18,829 nucleotides of DNA from Prevotella sp. UBA4339 (GTDB taxonomy: Bacteria > Bacteroidota > Bacteroidia > Bacteroidales > Bacteroidaceae). This document shows positions 1 to 7,724 of this stretch, in pieces (position 1 is the first letter of the stretch; every line of letters starts with the position of its first letter). The stretch covers positions 7,338 to 26,166 of the forward strand of contig DGTJ01000114.1 in NCBI GenBank assembly GCA_002393725.1. The letters are read 5' to 3'. Made by a program: the position numbers and the translations under genes. The notes under the pieces are model-generated. The model searched no databases and was not told the DNA's origin. It saw only the letters and a list, made by a program, of their open reading frames with translations.

Positions 1-53
1 GAGCAGCAGAACAGCATCATTAACAAGGAATAGACGACGATAAGCGGTTTCAT
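1..53 (-). CDS. 5' end of an exported protein (partial)
   Basis: Only the first 17 codons lie in the window; the rest runs off the left edge. The start ATG is at 53-51 on the minus strand, and AGGAG lies 10 bases upstream of it, one of the few clear ribosome binding sites here. The visible residues, MKPLIVVYSLLMMLFCC, have a basic residue followed by a long hydrophobic run, as in a Sec signal peptide; the cysteines could belong to a lipobox but the cleavage region is not visible. It follows the GH115-like gene on the same strand after about 300 bases, so a carbohydrate-related role is possible but not shown. The product cannot be identified. Confidence 0.6.
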   Translation of the reverse strand, partial: MKPLIVVYSLLMMLFCC

Positions 54-353
54 ATCTTTAGTTCTCCTAGATTCCGCAGCACTTTAGTTTAATAGCTTTT
101 ATAAGTTCCTGAGCAACAAAAAGTTCTTCGACGCGCGAAGCGGCAAAGCCGAGCGGCCAATGATTTTGTCATGTCAGATTTTTCACTTACCTTAGTGCTG
201 CAATTCAAGACAAGCAAAATCATCAATGACATGGCAAAGGTACAAATAAAATCTGAGAAAGTCACTCCTTTTGGAGGAATTTTTTTGTTTTGGACAAATT
301 TGACTCTATTCTGTCCCCTTGATTCCGTTCAATAAGAATCTGAAGTAAGTGCA
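54..353. other. Intergenic leader region
   Basis: This 300-base stretch between the GH115-like gene and the exported-protein gene has no credible ORF. It contains a minus-strand TACCTTTG box at 242-235, which would give a leader of about 175 bases for the left-edge gene. The leader holds two short stems near 126-150, CTTCG/CGAAG and CGGC/GCCG. I see no known RNA family and no convincing terminator. Confidence 0.4.
235..242 (-). promoter_or_regulatory. Possible Bacteroidota -7 promoter box for the left-edge gene
   Basis: The minus strand reads TACCTTTG, a full match to the TAnnTTTG -7 consensus of Bacteroidota housekeeping promoters. No good TTTG -33 box is found 19-21 bp upstream, so the call is tentative. 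Confidence 0.35.
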
Positions 354-2213
354 TCATTGCCGTTGGAGCATAATTATCTCCTGCAACACGATTCCCGGGT
401 CAAGTAGATAGATTCTTAGCCGCTGCATGCCCCTGCATGCAGCGGGTATGCTCATGCTGCGTGAGGCATAGCCCCTCAGAACATTCCAGCGCCACTCGGC
501 AGTGAAGTCATCGGCATGGATAGAGAATACCTGCGGAGCCTCATTGCCCAGCTGTACGGCATAACGGGCATCACGCCCATTGTAGACGTGCAGAGTCGGA
601 AGTGTGCGGACTTCTATCACACTGTCTCCCTCCCCGATATTCAATTCGTATTCTACGTAGGGAGCATCGCTCACACTCTTATACGACGGGGTGTCGAATG
701 GCTGAACGAGCACTCCGTCGGTATATCCCAAGCCTTCAATGCGGAAGACATTGCCATGCTTCCACTGAAAAAGCGCTGCAGGAATAGTAAGTCGGGGCTC
801 TCTCACGAAAGGAGGATAGGCACCGATATAAATCTGACAGATGCGGGCATCAGGCTTCAGGTCGGCAACAGTCAGTCGGTTGCTGCCTTTCTTCAGTTGG
901 ATTGTTCCCACGCGACTCCACATCGGTCCTACGTATGGCGCATGCCAGACATTGTTGATCGGTGTGACCGAGGCATCAAAGGTGCCGTTGTCTGTTTTGA
1001 TTCTACAGAAGATATTATCCTTGGCTTCTTTTGAGAAGTTCCTAATGGGGGTGAGGGCTTCTATCCATAGGGGGATCTCTCCGTCTGTTTCACTATCGAT
1101 GCTGATACCATCAGCAGAGATGGCATCCATAACACTCAGGAAACGCGGCTTGGGACTTTTCTGAGCCTGAGCAAAAACCTCTGGTGTACAGTAAGGCTGC
1201 TCTATCTTCTCAGAGCGGAACCAGTGGTAAGGCTGCCAGTTGAAGTAATTATTCCATTTCCCCTCCTTTATTACATTATTATAATGGTAAGTCCACGCAT
1301 TCAGTTCACTGAACATCGTTTTCACCCTGCCTGCATCAGCAAATGCTCCGATGCTGTCTCCTGCTGTAGCACGAACCATACTGCGACGAGCCAGCAACTG
1401 ATATTCGTTGATCATTGCAGCACCTCGAATAGGATAGCCGACCAGCTCGAAATATGCATCTTTTAGAGATTCGGGCACACGTTTCTCGACGTCTGTGGCA
1501 TGAGCCGCTAAATTGCGCCAGCGGGCAATGCGCTGCTCTATCTGCTCTTCGCTGTAGTTCACGAACCAGACGTGTGAGTCTTTGCCTGCCGCCTGCAACT
1601 GGTAGTATCCTGCCTGCATATCAGCAATTTCCTGGGCCACCTCACGTGAGAATGTCTTCTCTGCCCAGTATCTGATATATTTATGAGCTTCAGTAGGTTT
1701 CCAGCGGTTGATGTCCCAAGCCAGGTCCATAACGAAAGATGTAAGTCCGAAGGCTGTACCCCGTCGGTCACTGCCGATAATCAGCAGCACAGGAGCCTGA
1801 GTCTTGGGATTCCTGACTGTCGTGACGATACATGACTCCCATTTGCCTTTGATGCCACTGACATCAATCTTCAGGATTTTTACTATATTCTCTATTAAAC
1901 GACTTTTCCCAAGGGTGCCTGCCAGAATCATAGGAGCAGTGCCCACAAGATTCTTGGCCTTTTGCAGAACAGGCCGTTGACCGGTAACCCGCTCTACATC
2001 ATCTGCCAGCATCCTGGAAGCGATATCCACCACTTTATAGTCGCTGGCATCTGTGCAGATCACAGCTACACTATTCTCTGTTGCCAGAGGGAACCAGCCA
2101 GCCTGAGCATCTTCAGCAATCACAGGAAAAATATTCTTCGCATGAAGCTGGTCTGCCGCAAAAGTCTCCAGTGCCACCAGCAGTGCAGTAAGGATAAATA
2201 TACTCTTTTTCAT
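354..2213 (-). CDS. GH115-like (alpha-glucuronidase family) protein lacking the catalytic barrel
   Basis: Intact GH115 enzymes remove glucuronic acid or its 4-O-methyl form from xylan side chains. I chose the start at 2213, whose product begins with a signal peptide (MKKSIFILTALLVALETFAA), over an in-frame ATG at 2240. Residues about 25-160 match the GH115 N-terminal domain: FPVIAED, ADDVERVTGQRP, VSGIKGKWES, IIGSDRRGTAFG. In full-length members that last motif leads into the TIM barrel. Here the chain jumps after GLTSF straight to VMDLAWDINRWKPTEA, which belongs to the helical region after the barrel, then continues through the C-terminal domains to RLRIYLLDPGIVLQ. The product is 619 residues; roughly 300 appear to be missing at about residue 160 (near 1731). 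The frame is preserved, so a protein may be made, but the usual active site should be absent. Family assignment is firm; loss of activity is inferred. Confidence 0.85.
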   Translation of the reverse strand: MKKSIFILTALLVALETFAADQLHAKNIFPVIAEDAQAGWFPLATENSVAVICTDASDYKVVDIASRMLADDVERVTGQRPVLQKAKNLVGTAPMILAGTLGKSRLIENIVKILKIDVSGIKGKWESCIVTTVRNPKTQAPVLLIIGSDRRGTAFGLTSFVMDLAWDINRWKPTEAHKYIRYWAEKTFSREVAQEIADMQAGYYQLQAAGKDSHVWFVNYSEEQIEQRIARWRNLAAHATDVEKRVPESLKDAYFELVGYPIRGAAMINEYQLLARRSMVRATAGDSIGAFADAGRVKTMFSELNAWTYHYNNVIKEGKWNNYFNWQPYHWFRSEKIEQPYCTPEVFAQAQKSPKPRFLSVMDAISADGISIDSETDGEIPLWIEALTPIRNFSKEAKDNIFCRIKTDNGTFDASVTPINNVWHAPYVGPMWSRVGTIQLKKGSNRLTVADLKPDARICQIYIGAYPPFVREPRLTIPAALFQWKHGNVFRIEGLGYTDGVLVQPFDTPSYKSVSDAPYVEYELNIGEGDSVIEVRTLPTLHVYNGRDARYAVQLGNEAPQVFSIHADDFTAEWRWNVLRGYASRSMSIPAACRGMQRLRIYLLDPGIVLQEIIMLQRQ

Positions 2214-2352
2214 ACCTGATATTATTTTTGGCAATAACATAGAAGTTGACCCAACTTACTGCCTCGGAAGCCTCTGCCAAAAAGGACTGCAGACGGTAGA
2301 TATCGTCGATCGGTAGTAATTGCATTGTCAAGAAGTCAAGCATACATATCAT
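2113..2352 (-). other. Unassigned upstream ORF overlapping the GH115-like start
   Basis: Between the predicted GH115 promoter and its start codon the transcript contains an ORF of 79 codons with possible ATGs at 2352 and 2325. It runs past the GH115 start in another frame and stops at 2113. The part before the overlap (MQLLPIDDIYRLQSFLAEAS and on) reads like plausible protein, while the overlapped part is cysteine-rich and looks like out-of-frame noise. It may be a leader ORF, a remnant of another gene, or chance. I do not recognise it. Confidence 0.15.
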
Positions 2353-2363
2353 TTTTGTGGGGA

Positions 2364-2395
2364 CAAATATACAAAAAAAAGGTGAAAATTCCAAA
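2364..2395 (-). promoter_or_regulatory. Promoter for the GH115-like gene
   Basis: The minus strand carries TTTG at 2395-2392, a 20-bp spacer, and TATATTTG at 2371-2364. This matches the Bacteroidota consensus TTTG-N19-21-TAnnTTTG exactly. It predicts a transcription start near 2360 and a 5' leader of about 145 bases before the ATG at 2213. Confidence 0.7.
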
Positions 2396-2508
2396 CTAAA
2401 TGCTAAACAAATTATATTTTTCGTTACAAATTGCAGTTTTTAAGCCGATTTTTCAGCATTATCACATAAAACTGTGCTGAAAAGTTAACGAAATACGCAT
2501 AAAATGTG

Positions 2509-2516
2509 TAACTTTG
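2509..2516 (+). promoter_or_regulatory. -7 promoter box for the MATE transporter gene
   Basis: TAACTTTG matches TAnnTTTG and lies 42 bases before the MATE start codon, predicting a leader of about 39 bases. The -33 region near 2484-2489 (GTTAAC) is a poor match to TTTG. Confidence 0.5.
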
Positions 2517-2558
2517 CAGCCTTTTTGAGATTGTTTTAAGGAAATTAACAGAAAAGTG

Positions 2559-3893
2559 ATGTCAGAACATTCGTTGAAACGGCAGTTGAAGGTGCTCACC
2601 GTTCCAGTGTTTATAGAGATGGCACTCGTCATGATGCTGGGTGCCGTCGATACGGTGATGCTCAGCCGCTACAGCGACAATAGTGTGGCGGCTGTGGGGC
2701 TGGACAACCAGCTCATGTCGCTGGTGTTTCTGGTCTATCAGTTCTTCTCGATGGGTGCAGCCATTATCTGCGCTCAGTACATCGGTGCCGGGTTTCAGAA
2801 GCGACTGGTGCAGGTGGTGGGCATGGCTCTGGTGGTCAACCTGCTGCTTGGCCTCACGGTGAGTGCCTTGCTGTTTGTATTCGCAGAACAGCTGCTTCAT
2901 CTGATGGGTGTCCGACCGGAACTGATGGGCGATGCCCTCGTCTATCTGCGACTGACGGGAGCCTTGTCGTTCTTCCAGGCCCTGTCGCTCACGTTTTCCG
3001 CGTCGTTGAGAAGTGCAGGCAAGGTGACATATCCGATGGTGGTGACGGGCATCGTCAATGTAGTGAACATCATTGGCAACTATGCCCTCATCTTCGGCCG
3101 CCTGGGCTGTCCGCAAATGGGGGTCGAGGGAGCTGCCATCGCCACTGCTGCCAGTCGTGCTGTGGCTACCCTGCTTCTGGCCGTCATACATTTCCGCAAG
3201 CATATCCCTCGTTTCCCGCTCCGCTATTTCTTCCCCATCCCCTGGCTCGAACTTCGCAACCTATTGTTTATAGGCATACCGGCCATGAGCGAGAACATCA
3301 GTTACAACCTGTCGCAGGTAGTGGTCACCTATTTCATCAACCAGATCAGCAACGAGGCTCTGGCCACCCGAACCTATTGTGCCAACATCATCATGTTCGT
3401 CTATCTGTTCTGCCTGAGCATCACGCAGGGCGGTGACATCTTGGTGGGCCATCTCGTAGGACAGCGCCATCATCAGGCGGCCTACGTGCTGGGCAACTAT
3501 TTCTTCCGCTGGTCAATGATCATCACACTCACCGGTTCTGCCATCCTCGCCATATTCGGGCGAGAAATTCTCGCTGCCTTCACCGACAATCAGGAAATCA
3601 TCGCCATGGGCGTATGGGTGTTCGTCATCGACTGGTTTCTGGAGATTGGGCGCACATCGAATATCTTTGCCACGAGCACACTGCGGGCTACGGGCGATGC
3701 CTACTATCCGCTCATGATAGCCGTCATCTTCAACTGGACTATCGCCGTCGGTCTGAGTTATGTCGTAGGCATTCCTCTTGGCTACGGACTCATTGGCATG
3801 TGGGTGGCCTTTGCCCTCGACGAGAATATACGGGGCATCATCCTCATGCGTCGCTGGCGGTCAGGAAAGTGGCGGTCAAAGGGCCTCACATAA
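2559..3893 (+). CDS. MATE-family multidrug/toxin efflux transporter
   Basis: A 444-residue inner-membrane protein of the usual MATE length. Hydrophobic segments run throughout, consistent with 12 transmembrane helices in two six-helix halves. Family signatures include the N-terminal GAVDTVMLSRYSDNSVAAVG and, in the second half, GIPAMSENISYNLSQ and STLRATGDAYYPL. Members export cationic drugs or other small molecules using a proton or sodium gradient; the substrate cannot be told from sequence. The ATG at 2559 is preferred over an adjacent in-frame GTG at 2556. Only a weak purine stretch (AAGGAAA) lies upstream. It is transcribed divergently from the GH115-like gene and appears monocistronic, followed by a repeat-filled gap. 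Confidence 0.92.
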   Translation: MSEHSLKRQLKVLTVPVFIEMALVMMLGAVDTVMLSRYSDNSVAAVGLDNQLMSLVFLVYQFFSMGAAIICAQYIGAGFQKRLVQVVGMALVVNLLLGLTVSALLFVFAEQLLHLMGVRPELMGDALVYLRLTGALSFFQALSLTFSASLRSAGKVTYPMVVTGIVNVVNIIGNYALIFGRLGCPQMGVEGAAIATAASRAVATLLLAVIHFRKHIPRFPLRYFFPIPWLELRNLLFIGIPAMSENISYNLSQVVVTYFINQISNEALATRTYCANIIMFVYLFCLSITQGGDILVGHLVGQRHHQAAYVLGNYFFRWSMIITLTGSAILAIFGREILAAFTDNQEIIAMGVWVFVIDWFLEIGRTSNIFATSTLRATGDAYYPLMIAVIFNWTIAVGLSYVVGIPLGYGLIGMWVAFALDENIRGIILMRRWRSGKWRSKGLT

Positions 3894-3981
3894 TTTCAAC
3901 TCTTCGCGGCAGAATTTAGTTACGATACGGTGGTGCTCAGCCCCTACAGTGACTATGTCCGACCATTAGGCTCGAGCAACA

Positions 3982-4047
3982 TTCCCACGTTGGGACTGCC
4001 GTAGTCCCACGTTGGGAACATCGCAGTCCCAGCGTGGGACTGAAACG
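3982..4047. repeat. Three tandem 22-bp palindromic repeat units
   Basis: Three consecutive 22-bp units start at 3982, 4004 and 4026. Each has a palindromic core, TCCCACGTTGGGA or TCCCAGCGTGGGA, followed by a spacer of the type CTGCCGTA. The core is well kept and the spacer varies. Related 22-bp units occur inside cbiA at 14446-14503. Confidence 0.8.
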
Positions 4048-4098
4048 CTCCCCTTAATGGGAATAATCTCCACCGGCAGGCAAACACTCACCGCATCC

Positions 4099-4136
4099 GA
4101 TACCTGGCACTTATCGACCAATAAGTGCCAAGTATC
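4099..4136. repeat. Inverted repeat, 16-bp arms with 6-base loop
   Basis: GATACCTGGCACTTAT (4099-4114) and ATAAGTGCCAAGTATC (4121-4136) are complementary at 15 of 16 positions around the loop CGACCA. A degenerate further copy of the right arm, ATAAGTGGCA, begins at 4142. There is no T-tract and the hairpin is over 200 bases past the MATE stop, so I do not call it a terminator. Confidence 0.65.
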
Positions 4137-4160
4137 AGAGAATAAGTGGCATTTATCGCA

Positions 4161-4281
4161 AGACCTAACATTGGTTTTCGCAAAGTCCCTGCAGGAAAGG
4201 GTTTCCGAGGGATTCTGCCTCTTCCAAGACCTAACATAAAGGTAACAAAGACCTAACATGAGACCTAACACAGACCTAACA
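4161..4281. repeat. Five direct copies of AGACCTAACA
   Basis: Exact copies begin at 4161, 4227, 4249, 4261 and 4272. Distances between starts are 66, 22, 12 and 11 bases, so the first three lie on a 22-base register. They could be binding sites for a regulator of the fucosidase gene or another intergenic repeat family. Confidence 0.75.
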
Positions 4282-4338
4282 TGCCTCCGCCTGCCACTAC
4301 TCGCCGACGGCCCTGTACCATTGCATCTGCACGATTTC

Positions 4339-4361
4339 TGCAAAGTGTCAGACACTTTGCA
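4339..4361. promoter_or_regulatory. Perfect 23-bp palindrome, operator-like
   Basis: The arms TGCAAAGTGTC and GACACTTTGCA are perfect reverse complements around a single central A. The site ends about 47 bases before the -33 box of the fucosidase promoter. Its symmetry suits a dimeric regulator, but it lies among other palindromic repeats and may simply be one of them. Confidence 0.4.
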
Positions 4362-4408
4362 CAGAAAGGCTTCTACATCGTGCGTCAGGGCGGAAAAACG
4401 CGAAAGAC

Positions 4409-4440
4409 GTTGGCTAAATAAAAAATAATTGCTATCTTTG
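4409..4440 (+). promoter_or_regulatory. Promoter for the GH29 fucosidase gene
   Basis: GTTG at 4409-4412, a 20-bp spacer and TATCTTTG at 4433-4440 match the Bacteroidota promoter pattern with one mismatch in the -33 box. Only four bases separate the -7 box from the ATG at 4445, so the mRNA is predicted to be leaderless. Confidence 0.65.
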
Positions 4441-4444
4441 CCGC

Positions 4445-6061
4445 ATGAAACGAATATTGCTACTTTTAGTCCTTGGCTGCATGGTATGTGCAGCCAAGGC
4501 CCAAGACTACCGGATTCCTGTCTCTGAGCAGCATGAGCAGATGCAGACAGGGCAGTATCAACCTACGTGGGAGAGCCTGAAGACCCACCAGACACCCGAG
4601 TGGTTCCGCAATGCGAAGTTCGGCATGTGGGCGCACTGGGGACCGCAGTGCGTGGAGGGCTCGGGCGACTGGATGGCGCGCTCGCTGTATATGGAAGGCA
4701 CGCGCGAATACAAATGGCACGTGGAGCACTACGGCCATCCGTCGGAGGTGGGCTTCAAGGACATCCTGCCGCTGTTCAAGGCCGAGGAGTGGAATCCCGA
4801 CGAGCTGGTAGCCCGCTACAAGCGCTGCGGAGCGCAGTACTTCTTCGTGCTGGGCAACCACCACGACAACTACGACCTGTGGGACTCGAAGTATCAGCCG
4901 TGGAACTCGAAGAACATCGGTCCGAAGCGCGACGTGCTGGCTGAATGGGCCGCCGCAGCCAAGAAGGCCGGACTGCCGCTGGGCATCTCGTTCCATGCCG
5001 ATCATGCGTGGACTTGGTACGAGCCGTCGCAGCGCTACGACCTGGAGGGTGAGAAGGCCGGCATCTACTACGACGGCAATCTGACCAAGGAGGACGGCAA
5101 AGGCAAGTGGTGGGAAGGCATGGACCCGCAGCAGCTCTACCAGCAGCATCACCCCATGAGCCAGGGCTCGTGGGACAACGGCCGCATCCACAGCCAGTGG
5201 GACTGGAGCCATGGTGCCTGTCCGCCGACACAGGAGTTCGTCACCAACTTCTATGACCGCACGCTGGACGCCATCAACCGCTACAATCCCGACCTCATCT
5301 ACTTCGACGTCACCGTGCTGCCCTTCTATCCGCTGAGCGACTGCGGACTGCGCATCGCCACTCATCTTTATAACAAGAACCCGCGTGCCGTGGTCTTTGG
5401 CAAGATCCTTGACGACGAACAGCACAAGGCTCTCACATGGGACGTGGAACGAGGTGCTCCGAACGAGATCATCGACGAGCCCTGGCAGACGTGCAACTGC
5501 ATCGGCGGATGGCACTACAACACCAGCATCTACGAGCGCAACGGCTATAAGAGTGCTGCCACGGTGGTCAAGCAGCTGGTCGACATCGTGTCGAAGAATG
5601 GCAATCTGCTGCTCTCCATACCGCTGCGTGCCGATGGCACTTACGACGAGAAGGAGTCGCAGATACTCGACGATCTGGAGGCATGGATGACGGTCAACGG
5701 CGAGAGCATCTTCGGCACACGTCCATGGGTGCGCTTCGGTGAGGGGCCCGTGGCCGAGGAGGACATCAAGATCAACAACCAGGGATTCAACGACAGTAAG
5801 TTTAGCGGCATGGACTGGCGCGACATCCGTTTCAATCAGACTGCTAAGTACCTCTACGTCACCGCCATGGGATGGCCTGAGAGCGGACAGCTCACCATCA
5901 AGTCGCTGGCCAAGGGCAACAAGGACCTGCGCAAAAAGATCAGCAGCGTCTATCTGCTGGGACACGGCAAGCTGAAGGCCCGCCAGACGGCTGAAGGCCT
6001 AGTCGTCACTCTTCCCAAGCCCTGCAATAAGATTGCGCCGGTGATGAGGATTAGTAAGTAA
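4445..6061 (+). CDS. GH29 family alpha-L-fucosidase, secreted
   Basis: The 538-residue product starts with a signal peptide (MKRILLLLVLGCMVCAAKA, cleavage near residue 19), so it acts in the periplasm or outside the cell and would release L-fucose from glycans. The GH29 barrel starts with PEWFRNAKFGMWAHWG (51-66), a family hallmark. NHHDNYDLW (138-146) corresponds to the HHDGF-LW substrate-binding motif, and IGPKRD (158-163) is also typical. The expected nucleophile is Asp288 in DLIYFD (283-288). NGNLLLSIP (385-393) closes the barrel and a small beta domain follows. No carbohydrate-binding module is seen. It is a single gene convergent with cbiP. It uses G/C at third positions much more than its neighbours, which also opens a long antisense frame. 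Confidence 0.93.
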   Translation: MKRILLLLVLGCMVCAAKAQDYRIPVSEQHEQMQTGQYQPTWESLKTHQTPEWFRNAKFGMWAHWGPQCVEGSGDWMARSLYMEGTREYKWHVEHYGHPSEVGFKDILPLFKAEEWNPDELVARYKRCGAQYFFVLGNHHDNYDLWDSKYQPWNSKNIGPKRDVLAEWAAAAKKAGLPLGISFHADHAWTWYEPSQRYDLEGEKAGIYYDGNLTKEDGKGKWWEGMDPQQLYQQHHPMSQGSWDNGRIHSQWDWSHGACPPTQEFVTNFYDRTLDAINRYNPDLIYFDVTVLPFYPLSDCGLRIATHLYNKNPRAVVFGKILDDEQHKALTWDVERGAPNEIIDEPWQTCNCIGGWHYNTSIYERNGYKSAATVVKQLVDIVSKNGNLLLSIPLRADGTYDEKESQILDDLEAWMTVNGESIFGTRPWVRFGEGPVAEEDIKINNQGFNDSKFSGMDWRDIRFNQTAKYLYVTAMGWPESGQLTIKSLAKGNKDLRKKISSVYLLGHGKLKARQTAEGLVVTLPKPCNKIAPVMRISK

Positions 6062-6188
6062 AAGAGGGGCATCCACCTAACCCCTATGGGCTCCCCCTTG
6101 ATTCCAGAAACCAAAAGAAATACTCAATCTGCTGAACGAGAGGTTGAAACTTTCAAAAGAAGCGTAAAACCAATCAAACATAGATTCC

Positions 6189-7724
6189 TTAAATATCGGT
6201 GCACGCTCTTCCCACACCCAGGATCTGATACAGGCGGGGCATGTCGACGTGTTGGCGCACGTGGGCGGCAAGCCGGTCGTACTGCTCTTCCTTGAATGCC
6301 TGATAGCAGAAGGGAGCAGTCTTGCCCTGCTGGCTGCCCGGGGCGGAGCTGCCCGAAATCTTGTGGGCGAAGGGCTTAAGGAGGAAGTCGGCGAATGACG
6401 GATTGTCGAGGATGCCGTGAACGTATGTGCCCATACATTTGCTACTTACGATATATCCGTCGGCTCTGCCGTCGTCGAGGTGCAGCAGCGGCGACGGCTT
6501 GGCATCGCCGAAAGGACGGGTCTCGCCCATGTGGATCTCATAGCCGCTGCCATACTCGCACGTCACCTGACGGGTAATTTTCTCACCGCTCATAGTAGTA
6601 GTCGTTGGCAGTAGACCGAGACCAGGCAGGCGCTCTATGTCGCCCTCAACGTGATCAGGGTCGCACACCTCGATGCCCATTATCTGATAGCCTCCGCAGA
6701 TGCCCAGCACCGATGCTCCCTGGCGATGAGCCTTTATGACGGCCTGGGCACAACCGTTGCGGCGCAGTTCATACAGGTCGTGAAGCGTGGATTTCGTGCC
6801 GGGAAGAATGATGATATCGGCTTGGCTGATGTCGTCGGTATTGTTGGTATAGAAGAGGTGCACCCGGGGGTCTTGCTCCAGAGAGTCGAAGTCGGTATAG
6901 TTGGAGAGGTGCTGCAGCATGACGACTGCGATGTTCACCTTGCCCTGCCTGGCGGCGAACGACTTCTGCGCCAGCGCCACGGAGTCTTCCTCCTCGATGT
7001 GGATATCATTGAAATAGGGTATGACGCCTAATACCGGCACTCCGCAGATGTCTTCGAGCATACGGCGCCCCTCGTCGAAGAGGCGCATGTCGCCACGGAA
7101 CTTGTTTATTATGATGCCCTTTATGAGCTGCCGGTCTTCGGGAGTCTGAAGGGCGATGCTGCCATAGACGGAGGCAAACACGCCGCCCCTGTCGATGTCG
7201 CCCACAAGGATCACGTCGGCATTGGCATGACGTGCCATCGGAAGGTTTACGAGGTCGGTATCCCTGAGATTGATTTCTGAGATACTTCCGGCACCCTCCA
7301 TCACGATGGGGTTGTATCGGCTGCTGAGACGGTCGAAGGCCCGGCACACCTCGGAACGGAAGTCGATTTCGCTCTTTCCGCGACGCCAATAGTCGTAGGC
7401 ATTCTTGCTCCCTATTGGCTTGCCGTTGAGAATCACTTGCGATGTATGGTCGCTCTGGGGCTTCAGCAGCAGGGGGTTCATGTCGGTATGGCAGGGTATG
7501 CCGGCGGCTTCTGCCTGTACTGCCTGGGCACGGCCTATCTCCAGTCCGTCGGGGGTGGCGTAGGAGTTGAGTGCCATGTTCTGAGCCTTGAAGGGAGCGG
7601 GGTGATAGCCGTCTTGTCTGAAGATACGACAGAGGGCTGCTGCAATGATGCTCTTCCCGACATCGCTGCCCGTGCCTGCCAGCATCACCGGATGGAGTGT
7701 AGCGTCGTTGTTCATATCACACAT
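6189..7724 (-). CDS. cbiP: Cobyric acid synthase CbiP/CobQ
   Basis: CbiP is a glutamine-dependent, ATP-using cytoplasmic amidase that adds four amides (b, d, e, g) to adenosylcobyrinic acid a,c-diamide. The 511 residues match the family length. The N-terminal dethiobiotin-synthetase-like domain has the P-loop AGTGSDVGKS (16-25), FKAQNMALNS (45-54) and VMEGAGS (141-147). The C-terminal class I amidotransferase domain has the nucleophile Cys343 in GICGGYQIMG, GYEIHMG (394-400) and the catalytic His436 in YVHGI. The ATG at 7724 overlaps the upstream cbiHC stop (7719-7717); an alternative ATG at 7715 follows that stop by one base. Either way it should be co-transcribed and translationally coupled with cbiHC. 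Confidence 0.96.
   Translation of the reverse strand: MCDMNNDATLHPVMLAGTGSDVGKSIIAAALCRIFRQDGYHPAPFKAQNMALNSYATPDGLEIGRAQAVQAEAAGIPCHTDMNPLLLKPQSDHTSQVILNGKPIGSKNAYDYWRRGKSEIDFRSEVCRAFDRLSSRYNPIVMEGAGSISEINLRDTDLVNLPMARHANADVILVGDIDRGGVFASVYGSIALQTPEDRQLIKGIIINKFRGDMRLFDEGRRMLEDICGVPVLGVIPYFNDIHIEEEDSVALAQKSFAARQGKVNIAVVMLQHLSNYTDFDSLEQDPRVHLFYTNNTDDISQADIIILPGTKSTLHDLYELRRNGCAQAVIKAHRQGASVLGICGGYQIMGIEVCDPDHVEGDIERLPGLGLLPTTTTMSGEKITRQVTCEYGSGYEIHMGETRPFGDAKPSPLLHLDDGRADGYIVSSKCMGTYVHGILDNPSFADFLLKPFAHKISGSSAPGSQQGKTAPFCYQAFKEEQYDRLAAHVRQHVDMPRLYQILGVGRACTDI

Noticed and set aside
265..285. Intrinsic terminator: CTCC-TTTT-GGAG followed by T-rich sequence, + strand
   Set aside because: The stem is only 4 bp, and no plus-strand gene ends upstream of it.
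2562..3203. Antisense ORF of 213 codons opposite the MATE gene
   Set aside because: The translation is a low-complexity His/Gln-rich chain with no motif; it mirrors the hydrophobic codons of the transporter.
3982..4047. CRISPR array
   Set aside because: Units of 22 bp are directly adjacent without unique spacers, and no cas gene is present.
4012..4239. ORFs across the gap before the fucosidase gene, on both strands
   Set aside because: They translate tandem and palindromic repeats (for example DTWHLSTNKCQVSENKWHLS) and have no ribosome binding site or homology. The region is better explained as repeats.
3894..4444. Insertion sequence or other mobile element
   Set aside because: No transposase frame, terminal inverted repeats or target duplication could be found; only short repeats are present.
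4466..5965. Antisense ORF of 499 codons opposite the fucosidase gene
   Set aside because: It is a by-product of the G/C-rich third positions of the GH29 gene. Its translation is rich in Val, Leu and Arg with no family motif, signal peptide or promoter.
6062..6188. Terminator between the convergent fucosidase and cbiP genes
   Set aside because: AGGGG/CCCCT could form a 5-bp stem with an 11-base loop, but no T-tract follows on either strand.
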